From Pholis gunnellus (lineage: Eukaryota > Chordata > Actinopteri > Perciformes > Pholidae): a DNA stretch of 64,000 bases. The notes below the pieces were generated by a model. That model worked only from the letters and a program-made list of their open reading frames with translations, searched no databases and had not been told where the DNA came from. Both the position numbers and the translations under genes were made by a program. Location of the stretch: the NCBI GenBank assembly GCA_910591455.2, contig OU342804.1, positions 8,426,633 through 8,490,632 on the forward strand, read 5' to 3'. This document shows, piece after piece, positions 24,901 through 38,835 of this stretch (the stretch's first letter is position 1; every line of letters starts with the position of its first letter).

Positions 24901-27900
24901 GCAAATAGTTTCCTCGCCGCGTGGCTTCACGACGGGGCTTACAGGCAGGCAAGACAGGCAGGCGGAGGAGGCGCGGGACGTTTAAGCCTCCATCAAATAA
25001 TGGCTTTGTAATTTCACAGCGAACGGCTGCGTCAATCCCAGCCACTGCCTTTTCTCAAATTTTATCTCCTCAGCTCTCTCTCTCTCTCTCTCTCTCCTTG
25101 TCTTCCTGTCTGTTTTTTCCCCCCACCGGCGTCGCCCCCCATATCTCGCTCTGTTTCTCGAGTCGTCTCTATCTCTGACAGCTACAGACTCTATTAACTG
25201 TGATTGGTTACAGTTCACAGCCATGAAATGATCCTCGGAGGAAAAGAAAAACACAGAATCTGAACAACTCGCATTAGCTGCAACGTGAGACCTGCTGTAT
25301 CTGTAAATGTGGCATGTGACGGGTAAGTAATAGGATGTCTGAACATCAAAAGGCCTGAATAAACATCTGTGCTATCTCAAACCGGGCTGTCCAACTTTGC
25401 GCTGCTCTTTGTTTCTTTGGGCTGGGGAGAGAAAAGGAGGGAAATCCCAGTTTCATCGTGGGGTTTTCTAGAAGGTGTTGTTTACGAAAAAGCAGCATGT
25501 CTCACAAACTAGTTCTGTTTTCGAGCGCTACTCGACCCTTAGACTATAAGCACAAATCAAATGTGACAGGTGGCATTATAACACATTGAGGCTGTGTTTA
25601 CAACGTGACTTTTGTGAACGGATGCGCCAGACCTTAACTCAGCTGTGTCCAAAAATGTGTGTCCACACTTGATCAATGCGAAGTGCCTGATCTGACAGTG
25701 ACTGGATATGTTTCTTCGTCAACGGAGCAGCTAGAAACTGGAGGATATTCTTATTTCTGCTGCTTGCTCTTCCTCCCTGCAGTAGTAGTAGACTTGTTTT
25801 ATTAAAGAATATAGTCACTGACAAAGCTCCTTTAATTGAAAAACACATTTTCCTGTGGATTCTTCCCGATAAAAGTACTCTGTTATTTTGTTATTCAAAA
25901 GCTTTCATTTTGAGGCAAAATCAGGAAATGTTGGGTTTTCATCAGCAGTATCTTAGAAGGGCTTTTCCTCCCCTCTCCCCTTTGCTCTTGCTTCAGGAGA
26001 GGAACTCCCGTGTCGGGGCTAGCAGTTTGCTAGCAGGCTGACAGCTACCGCTAACAACTGTACAGCTACAGCTAACATTTGGTGTTTGTGGCTAATAAAA
26101 ACGGACCGCAAAAACATTCACACAACGGTGACATGTGGAAGAACAAGGTACACTTCACAGTTCCAATCGGTGCGCAGCGACAAGGGCATGACCCCTCACC
26201 AGCTTCCCACCAGCAAACACAGCTAAGCTAGATATGTTGCTATTGTGAATTGCAATCTTGGTCTCTGCTGTAAAACCTGATACTTATCTTTGTGTGAACA
26301 TTACACTGCATCAAAAATGGACAGAGATGCTTCAACAGTAGCAGCTTTTCAACAGTGTTGGAAGTTTATTAGTGTGGATTTTCCCTTTGAGACTTTGTTC
26401 TGCTCTGGCATAAATCGTGAGAGATTTAAAAAAAAAAAACATTATTATCATTAGAGGAAGTGTTGCAGCAAAGAGACATTCTAGTCGTGTGCAGACTGGT
26501 GTGTGTGTGTGTGTGAGTGTGAGAGAGCATGTAATTCATGGACTATGAGGGCGGAGCGCATGGGAGATTTAGTGATGATTTAGTGCGAGGCAGTCGTAGC
26601 TGTGGAGAAGTGGAAATGTTTTCCTAAGGCTCATAGCACTTAACAGCCGTGGGTTACATTCGCAAACACACACACACACACACATGCATAACTCACGCCA
26701 ACACACCTGATTTTCCCACCCACTGGAGTGCAGCAATAATGAAGTGCAGATTGAAAAGCATTTGATGTAAGAACCTGGCAATTATATGCATTCACACAAA
26801 GACAAACCTACTGTAGGTTTACTATTGTACGTATTGTAACTATACTCGTATGCAGCATTTTCTTTGCGGTGGGATATCATAAACTGATCATAGCATGCCT
26901 GGGCTGAACATGACAGCACATCAGTGATGACAAATATACTGGAGAGAAAGAGATGCTTAACTTTTCCACTGCCAACATCTTTTAGTGCCTTTTTCTCTAC
27001 GTCCACCTCCCTCTGGAAGTCAGCTCCCGGGCGCTTCCACCTGCAATCATCTTTCATCGCTCCACCACATGCGCTAAAGGCCCTACCAGCCTCTTGATGG
27101 GAAAAACACAGACGTCAAGAGCTACAATTGAGTTTGATAACAAGTCTGCAGTGTTTTTGAATGTTTGCGCTGAATGTCAGGTTAAAATTCGACAGTGGCA
27201 AGAAAAAACGATAATAGAAGTGAAAAACCTTTCCTGAAATGAATTTGTTTTTTACAACCTAACACCATGAATTGCTAACAATTGGCGTTTTGGCAGATGT
27301 CCCTTTTTTCACATCAATGCGTGAATTGTGTGAAACATCCAGAGCCAAAGAGGGTTTCTACTCAACTGTCAGGACCTGTTGCGAGGAGCTCTTCATTATA
27401 TTACTGGTAACGTGTTTTTTTACTCAAACACACCACTCTCTCTGTGCAGTGTATGGCCCGTGTAGGACATGTAGCAAACTATTACCTAAGACTTATGTTA
27501 CTTATCTATCTCTGAAAATAGAAAACGTAATTTATTACATCACATCGGTCAGTCTCGCTCTCTCTCTTTCTCTCTGAGTATATTCAAAATAATTTCCTAT
27601 GTATTCGAGCATATAGCACAGGCCTTCTTCACATGGTTATATGATATCACGCTGTCACATTATTTTTTAGACTTTGGGTAGCCCTCTTTTTTCACCACAC
27701 GCGTGTTTGCATCCATGTAAAATATAAATACATGTCAACAAAAACTAAATAAAGGAAATCAAGAGACACAATCAACCAAATTATGGCATCGGTTTCCCTT
27801 TGAATCCTCAGAGCCGCTCCCAGTGCACTCTTCAATTCAAAAGCAACAGAGGCGCCTATACAGGTATTTCCTGTAGAGACACAAATGAACAATTCTGCAT

Positions 27901-30497
27901 CAGTTACAGACAGTTGAGGGAAGAAGATGGCTGCTTTTTTTTTGTTTTTTGAAGGCCAAAATGATCGGTACAAACTGGTACTTGTCCAAAGGTAAACATT
28001 GTCACACAGTGTAGCAAATGAGTAAGCTATCAAGCTAGAGTGGTTAGCGAATGACGGGATACCTAACTAGCTAGGTATTAGCCGCTCAGTCCCTTGCAAG
28101 TCTATCAGTGGGTCATGACATCTGCAAACTGTAGCTGGCTCTTCAAACTGTTCTTCCCCCTCCTCTGTCACTCTGTCCGTCTCTGTCCATCCTTTACCCA
28201 GTCCTCAGTCCTCACAGTTGTGCTACTATAATGCATATTTTTGCATGTTGGGCGGTGCAGATTGGCTCTCATAATGGGTCAAGTCGGTGCAACTGGACCG
28301 GCCCACGCATTACTAATGAAGGATTAGGAGTAGCAAAGCTTCATTCTTCGTCATTTAACCCGTGTTTTTCATAAGATAATTGTAAGAAAACATTGACTAA
28401 AAGTATTGAATACAAATTGAGTAAGACTAAATAAAAATGAGCTTAACACTGTTTGGAATAACAGGAAGGCTGTATCATGTGCTTCCCATTCTTCCAACAC
28501 TGTGTCAATGCAGTATAGTCAACAGTCAACTTTTTGTGTTGATGGTGGCTGTGTCCTCAGTGCACTCTGTGACAGGCTTTGAGGACTGAAAATAACTAAA
28601 TGACATCATGTGTATCATGTATGAATGGTTGCCATTGCTGCATCCCAAATGTAAGAGTTTCCTCTTGCGACGTCCGCATTTCAAAACAGAAAATAATATG
28701 ACAACAGCTTTATTTACACTGTTCCAGGATCTCAAATGATGCTTTTTTTATGTGAGATTTAAGTGACCCTTGTCAAATGTGAACTCAGGAAACATCACGC
28801 AACCGCATTGTATTTATCAGGTATTTTCCCTCAGGCAGTCATCAGTCATTTATAAAAAAAACAGTTACAGGAAGTGGACCAATGAAAAGTCACTAGAGGA
28901 TGTAAATAATGGATTTGTTCTGCCTGGATATATTAATCGTCATATTCAGTTGCAGATAAAGGGAAAACACAGTAGATGGATATACTGTTTTCACTAAAAT
29001 GTCTCATGTTGCACTGTAACATTCTCCAGTTTACCACTGGTGGTCGCCATTTTGTCAGCCAGGCAAGGGCAACTTCCAAAAATCCCTTTGACTTAACCAT
29101 TTGGCAAAGAGCACCCAAACACATCGTTCGTTTTGGTCTTTTTGGAATGAAGGCACAGATTCCGCCATCAGCAGGTCTTCCTTCATACTCTATATGAATG
29201 TACTGCTGTGCACATGTTTACACCTCTTGGTTGCCATTGTCAAAAGACTCTGCAAAATCACTAACCTTAGTAACAGCAGCAGATTGATGGAGAAAATGTT
29301 AATTTCCACACTTAATGTGAAAAAAAATAACTCTTGAAATGCGTTGAACATCCCCGTCTGATCAGATTCAACCGTATAATCAGGATCTGAGGGTGAAATT
29401 GGTTTTCTCAATGTGGATACCTATTTCCAAAACCCTTATAGGTTCATACACCACTGGTTTGCCCGCTGTTGTGTAAAATTAACCTGAAGATGCGTTCCCG
29501 TCATGAAATTAGTTTCCATGTGTTATTTCTCAATCAAAATGCGCAATGAGCACAACATCATGGCGGCCAGAGGCAATTCCTGAATAATTTACTTAAAAGA
29601 GCCTGATGCTGCTCTATCACCTCATCACAGATTCAGTCACGGAAGCAGGTCACCATTCCTCATCTATAATCCACAAAGAGGGTTTCCCCATCCATTAACA
29701 CCCTCACTGTTGAATGCATGCAGGACACACATTACTTTGGGAGGGGGTGTATATATATGTTTGTGTGGGAGGAGGTTGTTGTTGGATGTGATTATGTTTG
29801 GATACATTTAAATGGGATTTCTTTCCTATTTTTGAGCAGAACTGCAACCACTTTGCATGTGGAACCTATTTTGATATCTTTTCAGATATCATCCTGATCT
29901 GTTTTTGTCAAATTCACATCAATTGCTTCACTACAAAACCACTTCTTTCTTCCTAGACGAGGTGCATTTCAACACAAGAAAGCACTTGTGTCGAAATGTA
30001 CCAAAACTCTCAAAACATGAGGCCCAGCCCAGACGCACATTGCATCCACCAAAGAAAAACATTTCATTATGACTTATAAATAATGACTTCCATATCCTGT
30101 AATTATGACCTCTGGTATGTGACATCTGGAAATTATGAGGAAGTGATTTTTTTTTTTTCTTAAATGCTTTGCACTTCTGTTCAGGTGAAACTGGGAAAAC
30201 AACTTCAAAACGACCTCTATCCAAACCCTCGGTGAATAGGCCTTTCTCGAAGCAGTGGGACAATTAGCCAACAGACTGAACAAGCAACCAATAACGTATT
30301 ATTATAATGTCAAATTCAAATGAAGCATTTCCGGAATTTTGGAATTAGCCCCAATGTGCAGTGGCTCAGTGTCAGGGGGTAATAACTCTGGGTCTGCACC
30401 GTTTTTTCTGCTGTGACGCAGCTTTGTTCCATCCTTCACACAGCGTCATGCCACGTCATACCACACTTGGAGCATTTCAGAAGCGGGAGAGTTTTGT
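21961..30497. other. Long intergenic stretch, no gene seen
   Basis: Eight and a half kilobases with only simple-sequence features: a C run at 23384-23400, a TC array at 25074-25097, GT at 26499-26515 and CA at 26666-26684. A palindromic octamer-like word lies at 28231-28246. Frames on either strand are at most 113 codons and carry no domain. I see no splice-bounded coding exon, though a small one could be missed. Confidence 0.4.
25074..25097 (+). repeat. (TC)n microsatellite
   Basis: Pure CT/TC run of 24 bases within a pyrimidine-rich stretch continuing to about 25130. Confidence 0.85.
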
Positions 30498-30685
30498 GGG
30501 CGACTGTGGCTCAGTGGTAGAGCAGAGTCGTCCTTCAATCAGAGGATCGGCGGTTCAATCCCTGGCACCGTCCATGTCGATGTGTCCCTGGGCAAGACAC
30601 TTCACCCCAAGTAGCTATTCCACTTACTGCCAGGCTCGATCTACTCTGTGCAACATCCATCGGCTCCGTCAAGAATAAACTTGTA
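30498..30685 (+). repeat. tRNA-derived SINE
   Basis: The head has a tRNA-like A box (TGGCTCAGTGG, 30507-30517) and B box (GGTTCAATCCC, 30552-30562), separated by a normal distance for an RNA polymerase III internal promoter. It is followed by the body phrase 'GGGCAAGACACTTCACCCC' typical of a common fish SINE, and a tail 'AGAATAAACTTGTATTT'. A second, headless copy lies at 56821-56980 and shares the body phrase. It is a retroposon, not a functional tRNA: no acceptor stem can be closed. Confidence 0.8.
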
Positions 30686-31189
30686 TTTTTAGCAGAGAAC
30701 CGCTTCTGGGACGTTTCTGAAACGCTCCATGAAACGGGAGAAGATGTAGTGTAGTAACAGCCGAGGCAATGAGCCCACTGCCAGTTTAGGAAGGTGATGC
30801 AACCACTTCAGAGTCGAGGTTATTTAAAGATGAAGCACACCCAAAAATACATGTAAAATAAAGAAAAATAAAACAACAACAACAAGGACATAGCCTCTCA
30901 GATGTGAAACTCTACTCTAACATAGAAGCCCTTGTGGTGTATATGTGGTGTGTATGTAGGTTTGGGTGGAATATTTAGCTGGTTGAAGTAAATATTTCTA
31001 GATGAAGTAATGAAAGGCTGTCCGTGTTCAAACAGGGGAGCTCTTCTGTTTTTAGCGGTGTAGTGTTGTACCGTACGCAGTTGCTGCTGCGTTGCAGCTG
31101 CATATAGAAAAAAAGAAATGTGTTGAATATTTCTGTTTACATAATCACTGCCTTTCTCCTACTCGTCATATCAAGTGCCAACACTTTGA

Positions 31190-31198
<9 letters not shown>

Positions 31199-31238
<40 letters not shown>

Positions 31239-31260
31239 GACACACACACATACAGACAGG
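31199..31260 (+). repeat. (CA)n microsatellite with imperfect CA/TACAGA extension
   Basis: A pure CA run to 31234, then two TACAGA interruptions separated by more CA. Confidence 0.9.
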
Positions 31261-32816
31261 CTTACCAGAGAAATGAAAGATGATATTGCTTTAATGCCAC
31301 TAAGTGTAGGATTTGTAAATTCTGGAGACACCTGGTGATGCTATCAAAACAGCAGCAGTCCTACTGGAGCTTTAGATGAACAGTTACAACATTTTGTGGC
31401 CATCCAACCAATATTAGCCACGACCTTTTAACTTTGGACCAGAGTGATCGACAGACTGATCAATATTAGAGCCACTCCTCTAACGTGGCTATGAATGATT
31501 TAAGGTGGTCAGTTCAGCATCCCAGCATTAATTATATTCCATCACTCCGTGGCTCTATGTTTTGCTGTTTAATAGAAATAGTGTAAATAAATGGGACTAA
31601 GTCAGTACATTCGTTTGTAATGTGAAACTGCTTCAAACTTCACCACTTCCCAGAGAGATACTTCTGCAGAAGTGATCATGCACACTGAGCCACAGAAAGA
31701 AAGATTGCAATGACGCAGCAGTGGAAGATTGCACTTTCAGCAGGCAAAACAAATGTGGAAGTTTAATTTGACAAGTCGTCTCTGATAGGTCTACAACCAA
31801 ATCTGGCGTTGTGCCCATTGGCGGCTGTTTCAGTTAGTTTGAGAAACAGTCAACAAATCGGAGGTTTGTAGGCAGATCATCTTCCTATAGGACCTGGTTA
31901 GTTTCGTTTAACCGCTGCGAACCGGTCCATGTTTTTCATGGATCCAAGACAAGACGGACGAAGGGAGGGACACAGAAAAAGTCGCAATTGCGAAATCTGT
32001 CTGGTACTTCAGCACCACGGCCAGCGTCATGGATTTATTAACACGCAGAACAGTTCGGCTACTGACATTTTAGAGCCATTTCGTGGCCATAGGTTCTATC
32101 TTGCACAATCCTCAGTCAGATAAAGGATCATTGAGTCAGGCAGACTAGACTACGATATTTAACTAAACATCTGCCCCTACACTCTCTGTGCTACTAACTA
32201 GGGGGTGGCTGGTTAACTTGGGTATGGATTCTGGTCAAGGGAATGTCATCCTCCCCAAGGACTCAGGCTTGAAAACGATAAGTTATCTAATATCTCGAAC
32301 ATCAGCTGTAAATTCTAAACCATAATATGACCTCCATGACCATTTATTACATTACAAAGAAGCTCAAAGCAGCCTGCAGATTTGTTCAATGACACACATT
32401 GCCATTGTGGCTATAACAAACAATGCCAAGATGTATCATATAAAATCAGATGCAGCAGGCTGACAGCCAGTCAAATGTTCTATCAAAGATAATAGCTGTG
32501 AATACGATCAAAGTCCATTTGATGTGATTTATTTTAAAAGTGTGTGAAAAAGTGCATAATTGAACAGATCAAGGGATGATTGCTCCTTGTTTCTTTGATG
32601 TGCCTCGCAGCTCGGCTCACAATGTGGATTTATGAAGTCTGAATACTGGGAGGGAGAGCTTAATATCTCTTTCTGCCTATTTCTCTTTTACAACAAATCG
32701 CTCCGTTGAGACAGGTTCAGACTCAGGTCTTGTGCAGCTTCTAGCAGAGCTGTCCCCCCGTGTGTAGGACAATCACCGACTATTAAGGGACTGCTGGCAG
32801 GAGAGAGTGTGTGATG

Positions 32817-32868
32817 ATTTGTGTGTGTGTGTGTGGGGGGGGGGGGTCGGGTGTGTGTGTGTGTGCGT
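32817..32868 (+). repeat. Compound (GT)n-(G)n-(GT)n microsatellite
   Basis: GT run, then a G run (32835-32846), then TCGG and a second GT run. On the other strand this is CA-C-CA. Confidence 0.85.
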
Positions 32869-33294
32869 AAAAGTTGCAACGTGAAATCTATCAGCAGTGG
32901 GAAGAAAACTAGCCTGCAGGGCTTTTGAGGCTTATGTGAGTTTCCACCTTCTGAAAAAAAAAATTGGCAGCAGAAAACTTAATCTTACTCCTACAGGGCA
33001 AGAGGGGGCCCGACCAACAAGAAAGACAGACAGAAAGAGAGAGAGAAGAACAGAGCAAGGGAGGAAAGTGAGAATTTCTAATGTCAGGGCTTCTGTTTTC
33101 AGGAATACAGAGCTTAACAATTCCAGTATCGCACATGGTCAAAGTGCAAAAGACGGCGTTTCTTTTTTGGCTTCCCATTCCTGCTTTGTGTTTGGAATGA
33201 ACAAAGCAAACGTGCATTTTGAGTGTAAATAAAAACAGCATTTTGTAGATGGAGGACATATTTTAGAAGGCCAAAGGTCACTGTGTGTTATTCA

Positions 33295-33710
33295 TTTTTA
33301 GCCATGTTAGCAGCATGTCTGCAGGGATGGCTGATCTGCCAGTCTGTCGGTTAGTCACCACTGAAATATCTCTTCATCAACGACGTGCTGGGACTTTAAT
33401 TCAGTAAACAGATATAGAGGCCTATTATCTGAGCACCCCGACGGTGCGAGACAAACATTTTTGGGCAGTCATTTTAACACGAATACAGTTTTTGTCGTAT
33501 AAAAATAATTTGATGATGCTGCAGACCTTAAAGACACTTCAGTATGTCTTGCTGACAACTTCCTCCTCAGTTTGTATGAGCACGTCAAGTTAGCATAGTC
33601 ATTGTGAGCGTATTAGAATGCTGATGTTGGCATTTAGCTCAAAGCACCACTGTGCCTGATTAGAGCCTCATAGAGCTGCTAGCATGGTTGTAGTCTTTTG
33701 TGAGGTGAGG
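33295..33710 (+). repeat. Second copy of the fish repeat seen at 1372-1690
   Basis: Recognised phrases are 'GGGATGGCTGATCTGCC', 'GTCACCACTGAAATATCTC', 'GTTAGCATAGTCATTGTGAG', 'GCATTTAGCTCAAAGCACC' and 'AGAGCTGCTAGCATGG', in the order found in an abundant percomorph repeat. It shares 'GAAATATCTC' and 'TTGTGAGC' words with the copy at 1372. Diverged and non-coding. Confidence 0.7.
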
Positions 33711-35215
33711 TCTCCCTGCAGGCGTGCTCTCAGTTTCAGATTTCCTGTATGACATTGATGTGACGCAGATATGTATGAAGTGCAAATGAAATGCACGACT
33801 ATTGCCAAGAGATATGAGTGCTTGAACACATGTTCATGGTGATTTTGATCTGTAATGTTTATCTTTGGGCTAATTTTTAAAAGATGTATGTATCCTACAG
33901 CCTTAGGTGAGAACAGTCACATGTCTTTTTCCGTGTCATCCACTCGTCTTTACTTTCCTTACGCATGACAACTGTATAAATGAGTAATTCACTTGTGTAT
34001 GTTCTGTAAGTCTTATAGGAAGAATAATAAGGATACATTTCTGCAGACCTTGAGTTATTATTTACATCAAAATAGCAGGTGAGTGCAACACATGAACACA
34101 GTGTAATGGGAAGAAAAGCATGAATGCGTCAAAAGCCCAGTTCTGGATCACCAAAATCTAATCAACAGACGGCAGAGATGGGTGAGAAGTTTGAGGGCAG
34201 CCAAAGTTCTTGAAGTCCTTTTCCTTTTTTACTGATGAAATATGAGGTGACTGACTGTTCAAGCATTTCCAACATTCGGACATACGTCAAACTCTCCTGT
34301 TCAAATCATCAGTACAAAATAATGACCTACGGCATTAAAAAAGTACAGAACATCTTGTGATGGGATCATACTAGTTGTGACACCAAAGCAGGCCAGGGGC
34401 GTACAGTGGGGGGGGCCAATGGCCCGTTACCAACTTCCTACCCCCTCCTTCTGTCACCCTTACTCAGCATACCCATCTACGAACCTGATGTCCATTTTGA
34501 TCTCAACAACACACCAGTAAAGTTTCCTGACTGCATGCACGGTTGTGGTGCTATTGCATTGGCAAAATCCGTCCACAGACAGATTGTAACATTTACTGCC
34601 ATTTGACAAACAACTAAACCAATGGGGAAAAAAGCTCTTATGTGGGTGAACACATTATAATTAATGGTCATAACTAGAGCTTTAAGTATTGATAACTGCC
34701 CAGAAGAGTGTTTCTGTGTTTGTGTCATGACTGGAATTGGTATAATGGTCCATAAAATATTATAGAAATTGTCCAAATTGGTGAAACTTCAGTTTCTCTC
34801 ACTTTCCCAGTCTTCTGTTCGTTAAACGGAGAGCTCCCTGTCCTACTAATTCAAGAGGAGAAACAAGATTTGAGTTGAGATGAGCTGAGAAGAGCACTCA
34901 TGTAAGGACAATAAATAATGCAAATGCTCCCAGCACTTAGATTCAATCGCATTGTAATCTACGCAGTGTTGGTTAGAATGCTTGGTTATCATTTACAAAA
35001 CACTTCAGAGTGCATTAAAACACTTCTGCAGAAGGAACAGTCTGAAGCACACACACTGGCGGAGGCTGCTTAAGACATAAAATAGTTCACATGGCAGCCT
35101 TTCACGTGGTACTCCATTCTTATTAACCACTAATAGGCACTTTTAAATGGTCCAATACTAACACAAAGCCCAACGACAGCTATACCTCCAAACAGGCTGC
35201 TTTCTGATGCTGATT
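33711..35215. other. Intergenic, no gene seen
   Basis: AT-rich with no recognised family. A G run lies at about 34409-34414. Confidence 0.4.
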
Positions 35216-35640
35216 TAATGCAGGAGACAGAGAGGAGCTGGTCGGGAGACCACAAGCTAGCTGGTTTGAAAGCAGAGCCGGCGTGGTCTTGGAGTCGCCC
35301 TCGCCTCTCCACTGAGGCCAATTTGCAGACGTTCATTTCCTCCAATCTGTCAGGACGGGCGGTGGGAGCAGGAGTGGACGGGACGGGGGGGGAGCAGCGA
35401 GGAGAAATAAGGCTAAGTGAGACTCCGGGGGATTGGAGGCCGCGGAGCAGCTTGCTGTGCGCATCTCTCGTCCGATGCTGAGATCAATGAGGTTCTCCTC
35501 CTCATCCTCTATTTTCACGGCTCCTGTCTCCGGAACAAAACAACCTCTTCACACTCTCACAGACGCCATGCTGACAGAGCGGGGATTACCATTCAAGCAC
35601 TGCTTGCAGTGCCCTTAAGATCTTCTTCCACCTCGCCCCA
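35216..35640. other. GC-richer block of unknown role
   Basis: This block is visibly richer in G+C and CpG than its neighbours, with a purine-rich part at 35350-35440. Several overlapping frames exist (for example 35433-35618 +), none with a domain. It could be a small CpG island, an enhancer or an alternative upstream exon about 16 kb before the main exon; the sequence alone cannot decide. Confidence 0.3.
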
Positions 35641-35823
35641 GAGGCCACACACTCACCCGAGAGGCGTTGTTAGGAGTAGTTACCAATTGATACAAACACA
35701 GAGTGTGTTGCTGTTCAGCGGCAAGAAATGCTGAAATGGCTTTTGAAGCAGAAATCCACAAAATGTTGTCAAGTTAGTTGGATTTATTCTCCCTACTCTG
35801 CTACTGAAAAATGTTGATTGTTG

Positions 35824-36180
35824 GTTCTATATATGGGATTTAGAGCAATAACATAGCAGCAAACAACAACTTGCTATGTAAAAAGATATAGTGGGGTAAT
35901 GTCTACCATGTGTGCATTTAATGCAGTCTCTCTGTTGTGCCTCGTTGGCTAGCTAATGGCCACCGCTCAGCACTGCGCTCATACGGCAGTTACCCCTGAT
36001 AACGCCATTCCAATCCGCGGCATGACCGTGGAAGCGTAACACCTACCGTCTGGTTTCCCCTGGTTAGCTCTGTCAGCACGGTTGCCGTTCGTGCTATTTG
36101 CACCATTAGCTCCCAACAGCCACCTCAGCTGTCGCCATGTTGAGAGCTGTGTGGAGACAGTAGATATGATACATTAATTG
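35824..36180 (+). repeat. Dispersed repeat, copy with partner at 41935
   Basis: 'TTTAGAGCAATAACATAGCA' and 'GCAAACAACAACTTGC' then 'GATATAGTGGGG' match 'TTCAGAGCATTAATATAGCA', 'GCGAACAACTATTTGC' and 'GATATAGTGGAG' at 41935-42010, same order and spacing. The right limit of about 36180 is a guess based on its familiar-looking 'CTAGCTAATGGCCACCGC' region. Confidence 0.5.
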
Positions 36181-38835
36181 TCACCAACCTCGCAAATGTG
36201 AGTATTTGCAACTTTTCCTTTCATTTATCTCATATCTTATTTCTGAAATCCCTATTTTGCGTCATTTTCTTGACAAACCGTTCGCGTGGTTTAAGACTGG
36301 ATCTGTAAACCCTTTGTATTAACAGAGAATCTGGGCCGAACATCATTACCGACTAACGTCCCAGACCAGATTTCTCCTAGTATTGTCAGAAGGGGTGAAC
36401 CAGGGATAAATCGGCCCAAAACCCCTGTAGTCCGAGTACCAAGAGATGATGGGATGCAGATTTAGTTTTTCTTTGGACAGAACCACAGCAGATTTTGCTA
36501 TGTTCACATCAATGCCTAGACATTGTAGATGTTGCCAAAGAAATATTCACAGCAGACATGACCAGTGATTGTTCTAAAACCTCATCCAAATGTCTCAAAC
36601 TGTCGATTGACAGACTACAATCTACAGACATGATAAGAGTTGTGGTTTATTTGTGGCGTGTTTCACAAAGCCTCTGTTGACATATTTTTCATGTTTTAAT
36701 ATAGCACTGATATGTAGTTCAGAACATGTGTGTGTGGTTCTGACCTTGTGGTTGCAGTAATGACATGTTTAGGAGGACGATGGCGCCAGACAGCTCAGTA
36801 GACCCCTACCACACTTATAATTCGAGGACAGAATTGCATCGGTCAGAAGTGTTATACACACAGCGGCTTGAATAATACCATATGAAAGCAAACAGTCCAA
36901 ACAAATGTTGTGGGCCAGAGTGCAATGTTTATGATTTTTTCAGGAATTTAGAGCACCCAGTCGCAATATTAGACAGTGCAGACAGTGTATAATTACTTTA
37001 AATATTCCTCTGAGGGATGTCACGGAGCAGCAGCAGCAGCAGCAAGGCTGAAGCCGGCAGAGCTTCATGTCTCATTAAGCTGATGCTCTTCACCCCTGCG
37101 ACCCAGAGAGCGAGCTCTTTGGGTTTCGTGTCTGGCTCAAGGACACGTGGACAGGGGAGAGTTTCATGGATAAAACCCGGGTGACCTGAGATGACCTCAC
37201 TAACCTCCCCTGCCTCTATACTCCCTCAGATAAAACACCAAAAGACATTCTGACAGAGAAGCTGAGAGTCTGGCTGCCAAACAAATGCTTGTGGTTCTGT
37301 CTGTTTGAATCGGTGTAATCAGCTGCAACATCCCATGAAATGTATTGCTTACAGTATGAGATGATCATAAATGAATTATGTGAAGCTGATGTTCTTATTT
37401 CATGCATTGAGTTATATTGTAATTCCATCAAGTGGACATTTTCAACCAGTTTAGTAAGTTTAGTAGTTTGAGGAAGAAAGCAACTAGACCTTTGATAACA
37501 GTTCTTGAGGGCAGCAGAACACAGCACTGACATATCATCACCTTTTAACGTGGGTGAATTTGTTGCTTATTTACACATCTTGCCGTTTTGGAGCAACGTC
37601 ATCATTCATTGAGAGGCATGTCTCTGTCCACCTGCTGAATGTAAATGTAAGTCGTTTAGCTCTGTCTTTGTTTTGTCTCCTACTCTTCTATCTGGCTCTT
37701 TATCAGCTAAACGCTCCGTTATGCTCACCAGCTAGTCACTAACTGTGTCCGTTTGTCGGTTTGGCAAACTTGCATGGATTTATCAAACAAAGAACAAGGT
37801 TGTCAAAAAAAATCAGCCATTCCAATTGTTCATTCAGATGCAGGGTTATCATCAGACCCATTCGCCAAAACGTCTCTCTATCCGTTCTTAACCAGGTGCC
37901 AATGACACTTGGGCGTTTCCACACTGTTCCTTAACTGTTTTACAAAGTAAAACTTGGTAATGGATGTGTTTGAAAAAAACTCTTTCTGGGCCTCAGAGCT
38001 TCGCATTGCCTGCCAAAATCACTGCTCAGCCCAGTAATGTTCATCAAGAATTGGTTTCTTGTTTGTTACCATCCAAGAAGTGTTTCCTTGAGGCAAAGCA
38101 GATTCTTCTTGTATTTTGTGGACTACACACATAATTCACAAAAACTCTCAAAAAATGAAGGCCTCGTGCAGGAAGAAGTCCAACTGGAATTCTATTGAAC
38201 CTGAGCAGCGTCGGAAAGTCTGTATGAGGTAAATTGTTGCATTGCCTAAACTACCGTAAGTTATTTTATTGAGTTTCCTTTTAGTGAATAAGTGTAATTC
38301 TTTGAGTGAATTTTAGTCCCCTCTGACCAGTCATATACTATATATGTCTATGGCTTTTATTGTGAAAGGTAGAAACGGCAGGAGAGGATCTGGTATGCGC
38401 AGCCTTTGCCAAAGTTTTGCCATCTTTCTTCAAACCAAGTAATCGGTTGATGACTTTATTCGCGATGCAAGAGCTCAGAAACATCGACCTTGTTACAGAA
38501 GAAACGTTTGTCCTTTTTTGTTTTGCTGTGTGATGTTCACGTTCTTTGTGAAAGTAATGATAAAAAAAAAAGATTCTAAAGAATATACTGACGTGTGAAA
38601 CAGTCACACACACAAAAAAAACTGCTACACAGCAGCTATAAGTGAGAGCATAGGGTTTGTTCATGTGTGTGTTTCCATGGGATGCTGGTCTGAACCTCTC
38701 AATGTGTGTGTTTTGTTGTTCTGGGTGAATTTAATTAGTGAGACGAACACTCTCATTACATTGCATTGTTGATTTCAGAGATCTTGTGTATGTGTCTTGA
38801 GTGTGTGTGTGTTTTTGTGTGTGATATGGATGTGT
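36181..38835. other. Intergenic, no gene seen
   Basis: Contains a short AGC-triplet run at about 37027-37043. No gene, RNA or repeat family recognised. Confidence 0.4.

Larger units (their letters stand above)
30686..33294. other. Intergenic with CA/GT and G tracts
   Basis: Holds a CA array at 31199-31260 and a GT array joined to a G run at 32817-32868. Apart from these nothing is recognised; frames of about 110 codons at 32897-33259 overlap each other on opposite strands and have no domain. Confidence 0.4.

Noticed and set aside
30498..30570. Possible tRNA gene
   Set aside because: A and B boxes are present but no acceptor stem forms and SINE body sequence follows; it is a SINE head.
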